A stretch of DNA of 64,000 nucleotides, taken from NCBI GenBank assembly GCA_947172415.1, contig OX359194.1:6144401-6208400 (forward strand). The letters run 5' to 3'. Positions 23,843 through 35,300 of this stretch are shown one piece after another; the stretch's first letter is position 1, and every line of letters starts with the position of its first letter. Origin of the DNA: Chondrosia reniformis. Lineage: Eukaryota; Porifera; Demospongiae; Chondrillida; Chondrillidae. The notes under the pieces were generated by a model. The model was not told the DNA's origin, did no database searches, and saw nothing but the letters and a program-made list of their open reading frames with translations. The translations under genes and the position numbers were made by a program.

Positions 23843-26800
23843 ACTGAAAAAACTGTTTAAATAAGGCCGCTAACTTGCAATCTTCCTTTTTCAACATTTA
23901 TGTAATGTAAAACATATGAACATGGTATAACATTACCTTCCTTCCAGTTCATCAAGTAGTTCATTCATTGATTCAATGACAGAGCCCTGAAATACAACCA
24001 AAATAATAATTCACAAACAAGAACGTTTGAACTATTTCTGTACTTTCAAATTTGGAACAGGTTTGCTGAGGTCTTCTTCACCTTCGGTTGACAACAACAT
24101 GCTCTGTTAAAAGGAAAAAGACAAAAAAGTGCCCCGTGTGAGGATCGAACTCACGACCTTCAGATTATGAGACTGACGCGCTACCTACTGCGCTAACGGG
24201 GCACAGCTGTAATAGCTGTTTGAGATTTGAGATTTATACTGCATTACCGGTTGAGTTTTCAATTCTTCCGGTTCTCCGCAACACCTAAATAGGTGCAACG
24301 TTTTAAAAGTAGCACAACCAATATCACAAAGCTGCCCCCTTCACTTACCCTGCGTGTTCTTCTCGAATAATTTTAAGAACTAAAAGTATTAAAGGAAAAC
24401 ATATTATTACCTTTCTTGTAATGTTTTGAGTAAATAGGTGTACACCAACCTCTCCTTATCATGTTGCCTACGACACTTTCTACAAAAATATTAAATATTT
24501 ATTCTGATTAATCCTTGGTGATGCACACACACTTGACAGACATAGTCCAGACATACCATTTGACTGTGCCAATATTATCCTCTTTCCCACACTGCGGACC
24601 TTAACCATGAGATCTCTGGGAAACAACATCAAGACTACATTACAGTATATAAAGGGAATATATAAAGCGTTCCATGCGCTTATATAGACAAAGCTTCGAC
24701 ACTTTCATATAAACATTTAGAATTTCGCATGCAATAATTAAATTACAGTATGTGTGCACATCGATTAAACATCTTTTATCTCAAGGTTGACTACCAACCA
24801 ACCTTGAGGTATGGCCTTGTACATTTGCTAATATAAGGATTAACATAATAGACAAAAAGACGATTTTCCTAAAGGCTTATGATTTAGGGCAAGCTTATGA
24901 CTTAGGGCAAGCTTATGACTTAGGGCAAGCTTATGACTTAGGGCAAGCTTATGACTTAGGGCAAGCTTATGACTTAGGGCAAGCTTATGACTTAGGGCAA
25001 GCTTATGACTTAGGGCAAGCTTATGACTTAGGGCAAGCCTATGACTTAGGGCAAGCTTATGACTTAGGGCAAGCTTATGACTTAGGGCAAGCTTATGACT
25101 TAGGGCAAGCTTATGACTTAGGGCAAGCTTATGACTTAGGGCAAGCTTATGACTTAGGGCAAGCTTATGACTTAGGGCAAGCTTATGACTTAGGGCAAGC
25201 TTATGACTTAGGGCAAGCTTATGATCTAGGGCAAGCTTATGACTTAATTAGGGCAAGCTTATGACTTAGGGCAAGCTTATGACTTAGGGCAAGCTTATGA
25301 CTTAGGGCAAGCTTATGATCTAGGGCAAGCTTATGACTTAATTAGGGCAAGCTTATGACTTAGGGCAAGCTTATGACTTAGGGCAAGCTTATGATTTAGG
25401 GCAAGCTTATGATTTAGGGCAAGCTTATGATTTAGGGCAAGCTTATGATTTAGGGCAAGCTTATGATTTAGGGCAAGCTTATGACTTAGGGCAAGCTTAT
25501 GACCTAGGGCAAGCTTAGGACTTAGGGCAAGCTTATGACTTAGGGCAAGCTTATGATTTAGGGCAAGCTTATGATTTAGGGCAAGCTTATGACTTAGGGC
25601 AAGCTTATGACTTAGGGCAAGCTTATGATTTAGGGCAAGCTTATGACTTAGGGCAAGCTTATGATTTAGGGCAAGCTTATGACTTAGGGCAAGCTTATGA
25701 CTTAGGGCAAGCTTATGACTTAGGGCAAGCTTATGACTTAGGGCAAGCTTATGATTTAGGGCAAGCTTATGACTTAGGGCAAGCTTATGATCTAGGGCAA
25801 GCTTATGATTTAGGGCAAGCTTATGACTTAGGGCAAGCTTATGACTTAGGGCAAGCTTATGACTTAGGGCAAGCTTATGACTTAGGGCAAGCTTATGATT
25901 TAGGGCAAGCTTATGACTTAGGGCAAGCTTATGACTTAGGGCAAGCTTATGACTTAGGGCAAGCTTATGACTTAGGGCAAGCTTATGACTTAGGGCAAGC
26001 TTATGACTTAATTAGGGCAAGCTTATGACTTAGGGCAAGCTTATGACTTAGGGCAAGCTTATGATTTAGCAAGCTTATGACTTAGGGCAAGCTTATGACT
26101 TAGGGCAAGCTTATGACTTAGGGCAAGCTTATGATTTAGGGCAAGCTTATGACTTAGGGCAAGCTTATGATCTAGGGCAAGCTTATGACTTAGGGCAAGC
26201 TTATGACTTAGGGCAAGCTTATGATTTAGGGCAAGCTTATGACTTAGGGCAAGCTTATGACTTAGGGCAAGCTTATGATTTAGGGCAAGCTTATGATTTA
26301 GGGCAAGCTTATGATTTAGGGCAAGCTTATGACTTAGGGCAAGCTTATGATTTAGGGCAAGCCTATGACTTAGGGCAAGCTTATGACTTAGGGCAAGCTT
26401 ATGATTTAGGGCAAGCTTATGATTTAGGGCAAGCCTATGACTTAGGGCAAGCTTATGACTTAGGGCAAGCTTATGACCTAGAGCAAGCTTATGATTTAGG
26501 GCAAGCTTATATAGCCACAAGGTCTCCTTCATGTTGTTAACAAGTACATTCTTACTCAGCATTAGAAAATTTGGAAGTGGACACAAACGTTCTCAACAGT
26601 TCGACTGTCCTCTTGGCAATGTCATAGGTACCATGTACACGTCTACAATGAGAAACGATCTTAATCATTCGAGATGACAAGCAATGAGTGGTACTACTTC
26701 TAGTTTGGATACTAAAAGCGGCATGAAATGTTACATGACAGTTGGAAACTAGTAATACATAGTTTAAATCATTGTACACTACATATTGTGGTCATAACTG

Positions 26801-26865
26801 TCTTACGTTTTGAGCTTTAAGTAAGAAATAAACTTGTCAACTAAGTCATCGTCTTGCAGTGGCAT
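19522..26865 (-). CDS. EIF2B2: Translation initiation factor eIF2B subunit beta
   Basis: eIF2B is the guanine-nucleotide exchange factor that recycles eIF2-GDP; beta belongs to its alpha/beta/delta regulatory core, which senses phosphorylated eIF2. Sixteen exons: 26865-26807, 26642-26556, 24615-24557, 24479-24450, 24379-24349, about 24102-24045, 23986-23937, 23726-23630, 23460-23401, 23328-23233, 22695-22658, 21054-20994, 20697-20638, 20540-20489, 20344-20260, 19594-19522. They encode about 331 residues, close to the human 351. Motifs include [87 protein letters not shown] and [20 protein letters not shown] before the stop. The start, [17 protein letters not shown], is chosen by phase and follows a roughly 140-bp gap after ATPAF1. 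The edge of the exon near 24102-24045 is uncertain by a base. A tRNA gene and a large satellite lie in introns. Confidence 0.93.
19979..20112. repeat. 43-bp tandem triplication
   Basis: Three consecutive copies of a 43-bp unit containing AATACTTAGAATAGATTATT and ATCCTAGAATTATTA, in the last EIF2B2 intron, next to a degenerate family A-type fragment (AAAACACCATTTC near 19930). Confidence 0.9.
23783..23837. repeat. (CA)n microsatellite
   Basis: Uninterrupted CA dinucleotide run with one AAACA break near its end, in an EIF2B2 intron. Confidence 0.98.
24130..24202 (-). tRNA. tRNA-Met (elongator), anticodon CAT
   Basis: The minus-strand sequence folds as a 73-nt tRNA. The acceptor stem GCCCCGT pairs with ACGGGGC before discriminator A. 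The D arm contains TAGCGCAGTAGGTAGCG, the anticodon loop is CTCATAA with anticodon CAT, and the T arm contains GAGTTCGATCC. The sequence is almost the same as animal elongator tRNA-Met. CCA is not encoded and there is no intron. It lies in an EIF2B2 intron on the same strand, with internal A and B boxes for RNA polymerase III. Confidence 0.97.
24878..26512. repeat. 18-bp satellite array in EIF2B2 intron
   Basis: About 90 head-to-tail copies of GCAAGCTTATGACTTAGG. Variants replace GACTTA by GATTTA, GATCTA or GACCTA, and a few units are extended by TTAATTA. Nearly every unit contains a HindIII site (AAGCTT). The array fills most of the intron between EIF2B2 exons 26642-26556 and 24615-24557. 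Because 18 is a multiple of 3, the reverse strand reads as an endless [12 protein letters not shown] peptide, which I do not regard as coding. Confidence 0.97.
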
Positions 26866-27003
26866 CGTCAGACGATTGCGAAACTATTCACTTCTTTATC
26901 AATAATATAAACCACAACCATTGGTCAGTAGCTCCAAAAAATCTGTTGACGTGTACGTACCCAATTGAAACATTATTTGTATAATTTACACAAGCATAAA
27001 TAT

Positions 27004-28640
27004 TTAGTGTTGTGTTGCAGGATGACTTATGCCATCTTGTAAAAGCTCAAACACTTTAGTATAGTCAAATTTGTCAGGATAGAGATTAAATTTCTCTAAC
27101 AGCTCATGACGTGACGAGTCTTTGCTTGCATAGTAGAGTTGCACTTGATTAGCTAGATACTGAGCTTCTATTGCAGACTGTATATATACAAGTAAAGAAA
27201 TACAGATAATGACTGTTAGAATACAAGGAAATCTTATTAAACTAATTATTAGATGTCTGGACACAAAAGTACGAAGAACATTAAACTATTTCCTGTTACT
27301 GTACACTAACATCATAATACAATTCACCACTAATACAAACGAGCAGTATATTTGTGTACAATAGAAATAAGTGAGAATACGTATAAGCAATAACTGTAGC
27401 TGATAGAGGTACTGAGACCTGACCATGAATGTGGTGTCCACTTCTCCTGACATGAGTACAATTCCTCTACCTTCCATGAGATCCACGTAGTGTGAGAGAG
27501 TCAGACATGGTGGAGCATTCTCTTGGTGTGTCTACATTCAGGAGGTGATACGGACAGGCAGCAGTGACATCTTTCCATAGTCTACAGTAGTTCTGATTTA
27601 CATAGATAATCATGCCATATGTACCAGTTTCTTTGCAAGCATAACTTTATAGGAACAGAAATACACACATGGACTTGTAGCAAAACTAGAAGCATGGGAA
27701 TGCATAAAATGAAAATGGAAGGGAAACTTTGCAGTTTAGTCTGCTTGCAATACTGTTCACTTAGCCACCATTTTAGATGTGGATGGATTTTGTCTCAATT
27801 GACACCAAAGTGCTGAGACACAGTGTCAGGTAACTGACTTTCATTTTAGAGCTTAACAAATCATAGCAAATTGCACTATTGGTTAGGCTAATGATCAAAT
27901 GCACTAAAATTTCAATTGGCTACATACAGTAAAATCTCAATTATCTGTGCATTCTGATATGGTCCTTAGGGAGCCAATTGTATTTAGGGCAGCCATTTTA
28001 ATGAATAACACCACCTACTAAATCTATCAAGTAAGTCTGTCTTGAAAAGTGACTCGGGTTAAATGTACACACCATTCCTTCCACGAGAACACCAATAGAC
28101 TGTGTAGTGGTTTAAACACATTATTAATACTCCAATCATGATATACTGTTCTTTTACCTCAAAAACTAATTCAATTTCAAGCTACATACAGGGAATTAAA
28201 AATTACTTTCAATCCCATGTCCTATGCAACCTGGATATATGAGAGTTTACTGCCTGTAAATTGGAGATAATTGAATTTCCTCTTTGAACCACTCAAAGTA
28301 AGCATGTTACTGTCTGGAGCTGAATGCAGTAGCAATAGGGAAGGCAGACAGGTGAAAATTATGGTCAGGCAAGCTGGAGTGACTGCATCCAATTTGCAAA
28401 TATGTAATCTTCTAGGCTCAATGCAAACTAAAGCAATAGTGTTACTGATCTGTTCATGACCAACCTCTCAAGCTCAAAGTGAATACGATACTATAGATTT
28501 GAGAGGGAGAATAAATTGAAGAAGAGGAGTAGGAGAAAACTCTTGTATCCTCATCCAAAGTTCTCACTAGGTTTAGTTCCCTATAGGCTTTTACTCTAAA
28601 ACGTAGATGTAGCATGTTGAAAAATGGTGTGTTAGATTAT

Positions 28641-28716
<76 letters not shown>

Positions 28717-31700
28717 ACATTGTAGAAGGGCTGGCATTATAAACTAACCCTTTTATATGCTAATCCCTTTTCTATTCCACTTAGCTTCAGTCATTTCATA
28801 CATTATTAATCAAATTACCCAGTTAATCAATCTAATCTGTATATCTACTCGTCTCCTAATTAGATACTAAGTCATTGTCTGTTAATTCAGCAAAACTAGT
28901 GTATCCTGTCATCAGATCAGATCAGGATAGTGACCACATATACAGTTGATAGATAACCTTGTCAATGCTGGCATATCAACGTTTGGCCTCTTAAACATAA
29001 ACAAATCAATGGATGACATCTACACCACAAACTATTACGCAATATGTATTTTTTGCCCATATGTATGGAATCTTTTACATGGAGCTATACACTATTACCT
29101 TGTACTGAAGCAGTGAGGTAAAGTAGCAACGATGATTGCTAAATTGTGCAAACATTATCTCATATCCTTCACTTCGAGGAAGAGGATATACAAACTACAA
29201 AGTGAGAAACATAACAAATATCATTTATCTTGTAACAGTACTTCTTTATTTATAGACAAAAGGGTTGCTAGAGGAAATTCAACAAAATATAATGGATTTA
29301 GTATTAGCATATAAATGAAATTGCACGTATTAACTGCACCACAAAGATAGCGTGAGATGTACTTACTTAATCCTAATTGATGTTACATGTGACATGTATG
29401 TCTTATTATTATTAGCATTATATGTTGAGTTATTTTAATCATTCTACTGAATAATATCAAATCAAAAAAGTAGTAGAGATATGCATTAGGAATTATCATA
29501 CCATTGGCCACTTCAAAGCTCTTTCATACATTTCATTGTACACTTCTTTCTGGAGCAAAGAGATTCATGTATGAGCACACAATCATCATAAGTACATATG
29601 TACTACAGTGAGCATTAGTACTGACAAGCAGCGAGCAGGCTAAAAGGTGTGTGTACATGATTGTAACTGCTAACATACGAAGGTACTTAATCAAATATAC
29701 ACTTACAGGAATTATGGCACAAACCATATCTTTGTCAGAGTGATATTTTTTCCATATCTACAAGATGACATTTCATACATAAAGACTCAAAGCTTAATAC
29801 ATAATTAATACTTAACCCTATGTGGTGGACAAAGTACCCAATATATGGACATTAAGGAACTGATATCGCTCCATTGTACTATTTGTGGCAGGGCTGAAAT
29901 AGACACCAGATCTCATTTAGAATATAATTAGATGATATGGATTTCTTCTAACTATGCCAAACTTATCTTTGAGATGGTTCATCTTTAATCTTTTGAGTAT
30001 TGAGAGACTTCAGTCACTGAGGAAGACCCCCAGGGTCAAAACATCGATTCTCAAGAAACAAACTGTGTTTCTAAATGCTTAAAAGACTAAAGATGAACCA
30101 TCTCAAAGATAATCCTAGGTATATTGAGTAATGTTTCATAGCAAAATCCTTCCTTGGTAGTCAAAAAATCATTCAAAGTGCAACTTAATTGATATCAAGT
30201 CAACCGTTAGCTGCAGCAACACTGTCCCACAACTAGAAACCACAAGCTGCTATGACATGCACATCGATAGAACAGTATCACAATAACAGAAGAACCAAGG
30301 TGTAAATTAAGGTTACTAAAGTCAGCCATTTTATAGAAGCTTGGCTTGAGTAGAGGCTGAAACAAAATGCCTGAAAAGAAATAGAGGCCCGGGCTTCTAA
30401 TTAGATATACACGACGGGTAATAGTTTACTTGTGTGGACTTCCTTTCCATTTGCTGCATAAGGCGATACATACGTATGCACGCACTTTTATTAGCATAGA
30501 CATAAAAAACTAATAGACACACTATTGCATGCTGATAATAGATGTAAAAGCTACTTTAAAAGGACTACGTACATACATACGTATCACAGCCACTCATGTA
30601 ATATATTACAATACATTACACTGACTACATAATCATATTTAGATATCTTCATACCTCATATTAAATAGATGAACCTAATTAGTGCCTTGTATCTGAAACT
30701 CTACCCTAAACTCCCTAATGATCTACACATCAGCTGCCAGCCTCTCCAGTTATGCCATATGCACAACTCGGACAGCTTTGGAATGTTATGTCATTTGTTA
30801 AGACATTGCTTAGTTAATAAATACAGAACCCATGACCTCCAAATTCAGGAATAGCTATACAATAGGTAGTCTAATTTCCTAAAGTAGCCACTAATTTTCC
30901 TTACTTGTGTCACTTCCTCTACAGTTTTATTGACTATCATATCCGTGTGCATTATACTGTTCAACTTCTACAGAATACAAATGTAAGCCATGTGTGAATT
31001 GGGAGTCTAAAGATGCAGTAATAATACATTGTAACATTAATTAGACTAACTGGAGCTGTAGACAAAGTGCCTATTGGGAAACCAGCTGAGGCAATCTGAT
31101 TGGCCTAAAGTGGACAGAACAATGAAGTACTGGGTGGATGGATGGATGGATGGATGGATATAATGGCAGACAAATGGATGGATGGACACACATATTTTAA
31201 CCTCTTTAATAACAGTTGCTCCCATCTGTTCATCCCCTCTCACACTTTCCACACTATCACAATCCTCTTCTGCTTTGTGGCTAACAATGAAATAATCCAA
31301 TTTATTACGAAGCCACTAATTATATTACAATAATTAAGCAATGTCTCTGCTATAGTGATTTGATTATATTCAGTTTTATAAGCAAACAATCAATGGATTT
31401 AACTGGTATAAGGACATTTGAAAGAAAGATAAATCTTTTCATATGTCATGTACATCCATTACATACGTAGATGCGGTACTACAACTGTTGGTATTATATA
31501 ATCATTCAATAATTACATATAGAATCCATTTAAAATAAGGATTTCTTCTGACTGTGTTGAATTTATCTTTTTAAGATAAGTTCGACGTTGTCAGAAGAAA
31601 TCCTCATTTTGAATGGATTCTATATATAATTATTAATTATTATAATTTTAATAATTATTATTGTACCCGATGCATACAAATAAAATGCCAACCAGTATGG

Positions 31701-32120
31701 TCATGGGGTAAAGGGCTGCATCTGGACACATATAAACCATCACCACTTGCAAGGGTATATATATATATGTGGTAAGGGCATACGTATACTCAATTAATAT
31801 TATCACACCCTCACTGATTACTAATTAAACAGTTTGACTTGTAAAAATCATATATATGTATCATGTAACACAATCTCCAGAAATTAAATCATAATTGTAT
31901 TGACAAATGTGTGAAGGGATTCAAGGATTGACACTCCTCTGCAGACATACTTTATAATTCTCCCAAGCTTATCCTTGTATTTCCCATAAAATGGGTTATT
32001 TTTAAGCTCATTTTTTACTTTTCTTGCATCCTTTTGACATCTTATAGATGTTCCAATGTATCTCTCTACGTTTGCAGTACGTACACAGCAGACAAACCTT
32101 CCAACACACCTTGCAGCCAT
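27004..32120 (-). CDS. ATPAF1: ATP synthase mitochondrial F1 complex assembly factor 1
   Basis: Mitochondrial chaperone (Atp11 family) that holds free F1 beta subunits so they assemble with alpha subunits. Exons: 32120-31951, 31280-31202, 31104-31051, 30967-30905, 29757-29707, 29549-29502, 29194-29099, 27519-27424, 27177-27004; about 276 residues against 328 in human. Diagnostic stretches are [62 protein letters not shown] and [18 protein letters not shown], each aligning by eye with the human protein. The N terminus [20 protein letters not shown] is basic and lacks acidic residues until late, fitting a mitochondrial presequence. Exons 31280-31202 and 31104-31051 rest mainly on splice phase and are less certain. 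The 3' end is about 140 bp from the EIF2B2 start, and the 5' end faces the CH/SAM gene. Confidence 0.92.
28510..28645 (+). mobile_element. Dispersed repeat family A copy (partial)
   Basis: Contains TCCTCATCCAAAG, CTCACTAGGTTTAGTTCCCT, ATAGGCTTTTACTCTAAA and GAAAAATGGTGTGTTAGATT in the order typical of the family, in an ATPAF1 intron. An (AC)n run follows directly. Confidence 0.75.
28646..28710. repeat. (AC)n microsatellite
   Basis: Long near-perfect AC dinucleotide run abutting the right end of the family A element at 28510-28645. Confidence 0.97.
29935..30120. mobile_element. Palindromic MITE-like element, family C
   Basis: ATCTTTGAGATGGTTCATCT on the left is inverted on the right as AGATGAACCATCTCAAAGAT, giving terminal inverted repeats of about 25 bp or more around a core with GTCACTGAGGAAGAC and AGGGTCAAAACAT. 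A second clear copy is at 44425-44566, and weaker ones are near 47663-47822 and 1196-1290. No coding frame. Confidence 0.75.
31139..31163. repeat. (GGAT)n simple repeat
   Basis: Short TGGA tetranucleotide run in an ATPAF1 intron. Confidence 0.9.
31510..31635. repeat. Long near-perfect inverted repeat (hairpin)
   Basis: The left arm, from ATATAGAATCCATTTAAAAT through AAGGATTTCTTCTGAC, is matched in inverted form by GTCAGAAGAAATCCTCATTT through GAATGGATTCTATATAT, around a short AT-rich centre. The inner motif GATTTCTTCT also occurs beside family C elements, so this is probably a collapsed member of that family. It lies in the first ATPAF1 intron. Confidence 0.8.
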
Positions 32121-32370
32121 TTTTCTACGACAATTTTGCGGTTGTGTGCGCTAATATACAATCCCGTTTATGTTGTGGTGTCGACACGTACATAATTCCA
32201 CACTACACCTCTCCTTCCACTACAAAGTATCAATGCAATGAGCATCGCTTCTCTAATTTCCTGTACACTGAAAAATTTCAGGAATGCGCGAAATCAAGGA
32301 AAGTTTATTCAAGGCTATTCAAGAACTAACAGAAGAACACCGTCTGTTGACATTGGAACATTGAATAATA
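32121..32370. promoter_or_regulatory. Putative bidirectional promoter, ATPAF1 / CH-SAM gene
   Basis: Only about 250 bp separate the ATG of ATPAF1 (minus, 32120) from the ATG of the CH/SAM gene (plus, 32371). Both transcription starts and both 5' untranslated regions must lie here or just beyond. The interval is less AT-rich than nearby introns and contains TTGCGGTTGTGTGCGC. A 26-codon upstream reading frame for the plus-strand gene occupies 32284-32364. The shared promoter is inferred from spacing. Confidence 0.55.
32284..32364 (+). other. Short upstream ORF before the CH/SAM start
   Basis: ATG at 32284 opens a 26-codon frame (MREIKESLFKAIQELTEEHR and six more residues), with its stop ending 7 nt before the assigned start at 32371. 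If it lies in the mature 5' leader, it could lower or condition initiation at the main start. There is no evidence that the peptide itself matters. Confidence 0.4.
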
Positions 32371-35300
32371 ATGAACTTTCAGGAAGTTATAAATCTGTAT
32401 CAGTCAGATGAAATGAACAGATCCCCAGTGCCACGGTTGAGGTCCAAAACATGGTCAGGGGGGGCCACGGGCTCCATTCCTACGAGAAGTCGCAGTACTT
32501 TGGGACCCAGGGAAGCCATTCAAGAGCTCAACAGATCACCAACGTACGCCATTGCACTGTAAATTAACGTAATTGCCCAAAATATTCATTTCAATAATCG
32601 AATTACTATCGGAGATCCAAGGCTGTAAGCCGCGGAGCTTGATCGTACCGCTCGATTTATTAAGTTTCTCCTTTCTACTAGAGATCAGTTGTGTGCATCA
32701 TAGCCTAGTAAGATACTCTCTTGATAGTATTCGTACTATCTTGATTTCTCCTGACTATTGTAATGTATCTCCTGCTGTCAACCCCACGTAGGAGTCCGCT
32801 GACTCGACATCCTTCCGATCGGTGGGATAGAAGCCAAGCTAGAGAACGACTGCAGAGAAATCCCATATTTAGCTACAATATGCCTCATATCCAGGCAGCC
32901 AAGAGCGAAGATAGTGAAAAGTTGGTAAGTCTCTTTGAGCGGTCACTTCAATATGATATACATTTGCTTCTTGTGTCGTTAAGACCAAGCTGATTCGAGC
33001 GCTCGAGTATTTTAGCGAGCGGCGATAAATCCTGCCGTTTTAGTGTGTTGGCAGACCAGTCAATTTGCCGGCACTTTTAAATAATGATTGTGATTGAGTA
33101 AGCAATGCTACGATAATGCATTCTTTCCGTCCGTTCCTCCCACATGTAGCTACAACGTGCTGAACGGTAAGGAGACAGGCGACTAGTGTATTGCTTTGTG
33201 TTGTGTGGCGTTTGGTTATTAAGTGTCTGCCAGTGCTGTATATCCATTCGAACTTCATAACATACATATTAGCAAAGGACAGCGGTGCACTAAACAGTAA
33301 TGATTTAATATACCTTATAAGTCTCTCGATCAATTTATCAAGCAACAGATATACGTACGCATATCATATGTATCATTATGTATGGTAGCTTGTAATCCTA
33401 TCCAGTGATAAGTATAGTGAATTAGCTATAGATCCCATAGATGTCCCAATATATACTATATGTGATATATATAATTATGAGAGTCATCAAGGCAAAATTT
33501 ACTGATAAAGTAGTAAGTATAGTATCTACACACAACTGTTGTATGCACTTGCAGGAGTTGTTACACTGGTTAAACTCACACCTTAACAGATGTAATTATG
33601 AGGCAGTGTCCAGTCTGGAAGGAGCTATAGCAGACGGAATCACTTTAATTAGAATATGCAGGGCCATACGTAAGTGAATAGTCACACCCTTGGACACGCC
33701 CTTTTTATTTGTTTATTTTTTACATTTTAAGTGTACATATATAGCATCACATTTATTATGTGAAATGGAGCTAACAACTATATGATGTTTAACACTATAA
33801 CCTACAATATGAACTATACATATGTACTTTAATAATGTGATATATTAATATAAATGATTAATTATAGACGGGTTTGGATTAAGTTACAGTTTTGATTTCA
33901 TCACTTTGTCTCCTCAAGGGCAGTGAAGGGATTCTGTTTAGTGAAAGTGTACCACATTTGTTTTCAGTTGGTCCGTTTTGTTTTTAATTCAATATATTAG
34001 TTTACATATTTTTCAGGCCTATGATGTGTATAATGTATGTGTACAATAGTTACTTTATTCACACTCCTACATGTACATGTATATATACTCAAAATAAGAA
34101 TCAATTGCACTGAACCTATGCAAGGGCTATGATGGAGAAATAATTCTAATGTTCATTGCTGATTGTTTTTGTGGAAGCCTTGTGTTTCGAAACATTTAAT
34201 ACTTGTGTCACTAATACTCAACCATTTCAATTACCATTGTGAACACAACTAATAATCACTTCATACATGTACGTATATGCATATTTAAAACACCTTTCAT
34301 AAAGTGATACACACACAAGTATGTGTATATATATGCATATGTATATGTACTGAGCATGACACACATATAAGTTAAGCATTATATCCAGAATTCTGATTAA
34401 TAGAAGCATTTTCCTAAACTGATTTCTTTTAATTTTTGGTTGAAAAAACTTTTATACGTATGTCGCTTTGGGAATTGTTCAATGAGGCATGTAAACTATA
34501 AAGATGCATTTAGTTGAATTAGGAGAAGATTGAGGTGAGGTTGTCTTGTAATTGAATTAATTCCTACAAGACCTCTGGAGCCAATCTCTCTCTACTCCAT
34601 TTACATAATCTGGAGGAATTGAAACACAGAATCAAGTACATGTACACCGGTATACATATTAGTTGTGGTAGTTCCAGTTTATGTAGTACATGTCTATATG
34701 TAGAAATGGTGGAGGTGATATATTGCTTGACTGTATTCAAGTAATATATTCTCTGTTGAATTGCTATTGGTACTACTAGCCCAACTGTGTTGAAATCGTT
34801 TTTAAGTTTTAGATTCTTATAATGCATGCATTTGTTTATATGTACACACAGTACTATCATTCCGATGTTGTCGTATGTACTTTCTGTATGGAAAATCCTT
34901 TATCACACTGCATATATAGTAGAGATACATTTTCCTTCCACTTAGTGCTCACTTATGGAAAGGAAGCTTTACCAATTGCTTATATTTTCAATTTCATTGT
35001 GTAGTACTAAATATACATATATAATGTTAATATATATAATAATAATGTTGATCATGTTGAGAATATATAATATAATATATTAATAATGTTAATTGTGTTT
35101 AAAGGATATCCCAGTATTACTATATACTATTTCAATCAATCAATCTGTCTTTAAATGTTAAATTTGTTAGAGTGAGAAAACAGTAAATCAAATCTTTCTA
35201 GCTTTGCTTTTAATGAAATGTGATGATAATTATCATTTCAGATAAGCTCAAGACAAGACTTAATGTAATGAAATATGAAGCTATTCATATTTTGATAAGA

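Noticed and set aside
26059..26586. 175-codon minus-strand frame of [12 protein letters not shown] repeats
   Set aside because: Produced by an 18-bp satellite whose unit is divisible by three. It is not in frame with the adjacent EIF2B2 exon, whose own frame stops at once if the intron is read through.
27540..27612. Candidate ATPAF1 exon (minus) reading [18 protein letters not shown]
   Set aside because: Its frame conflicts with the conserved [13 protein letters not shown] exon, and the alignment with human ATPAF1 is continuous without it.
30420..30465. Candidate ATPAF1 exon (minus) encoding QMERKSTQ between splice-like sites
   Set aside because: The flanking exons join directly as [15 protein letters not shown], matching the human protein without an insert.
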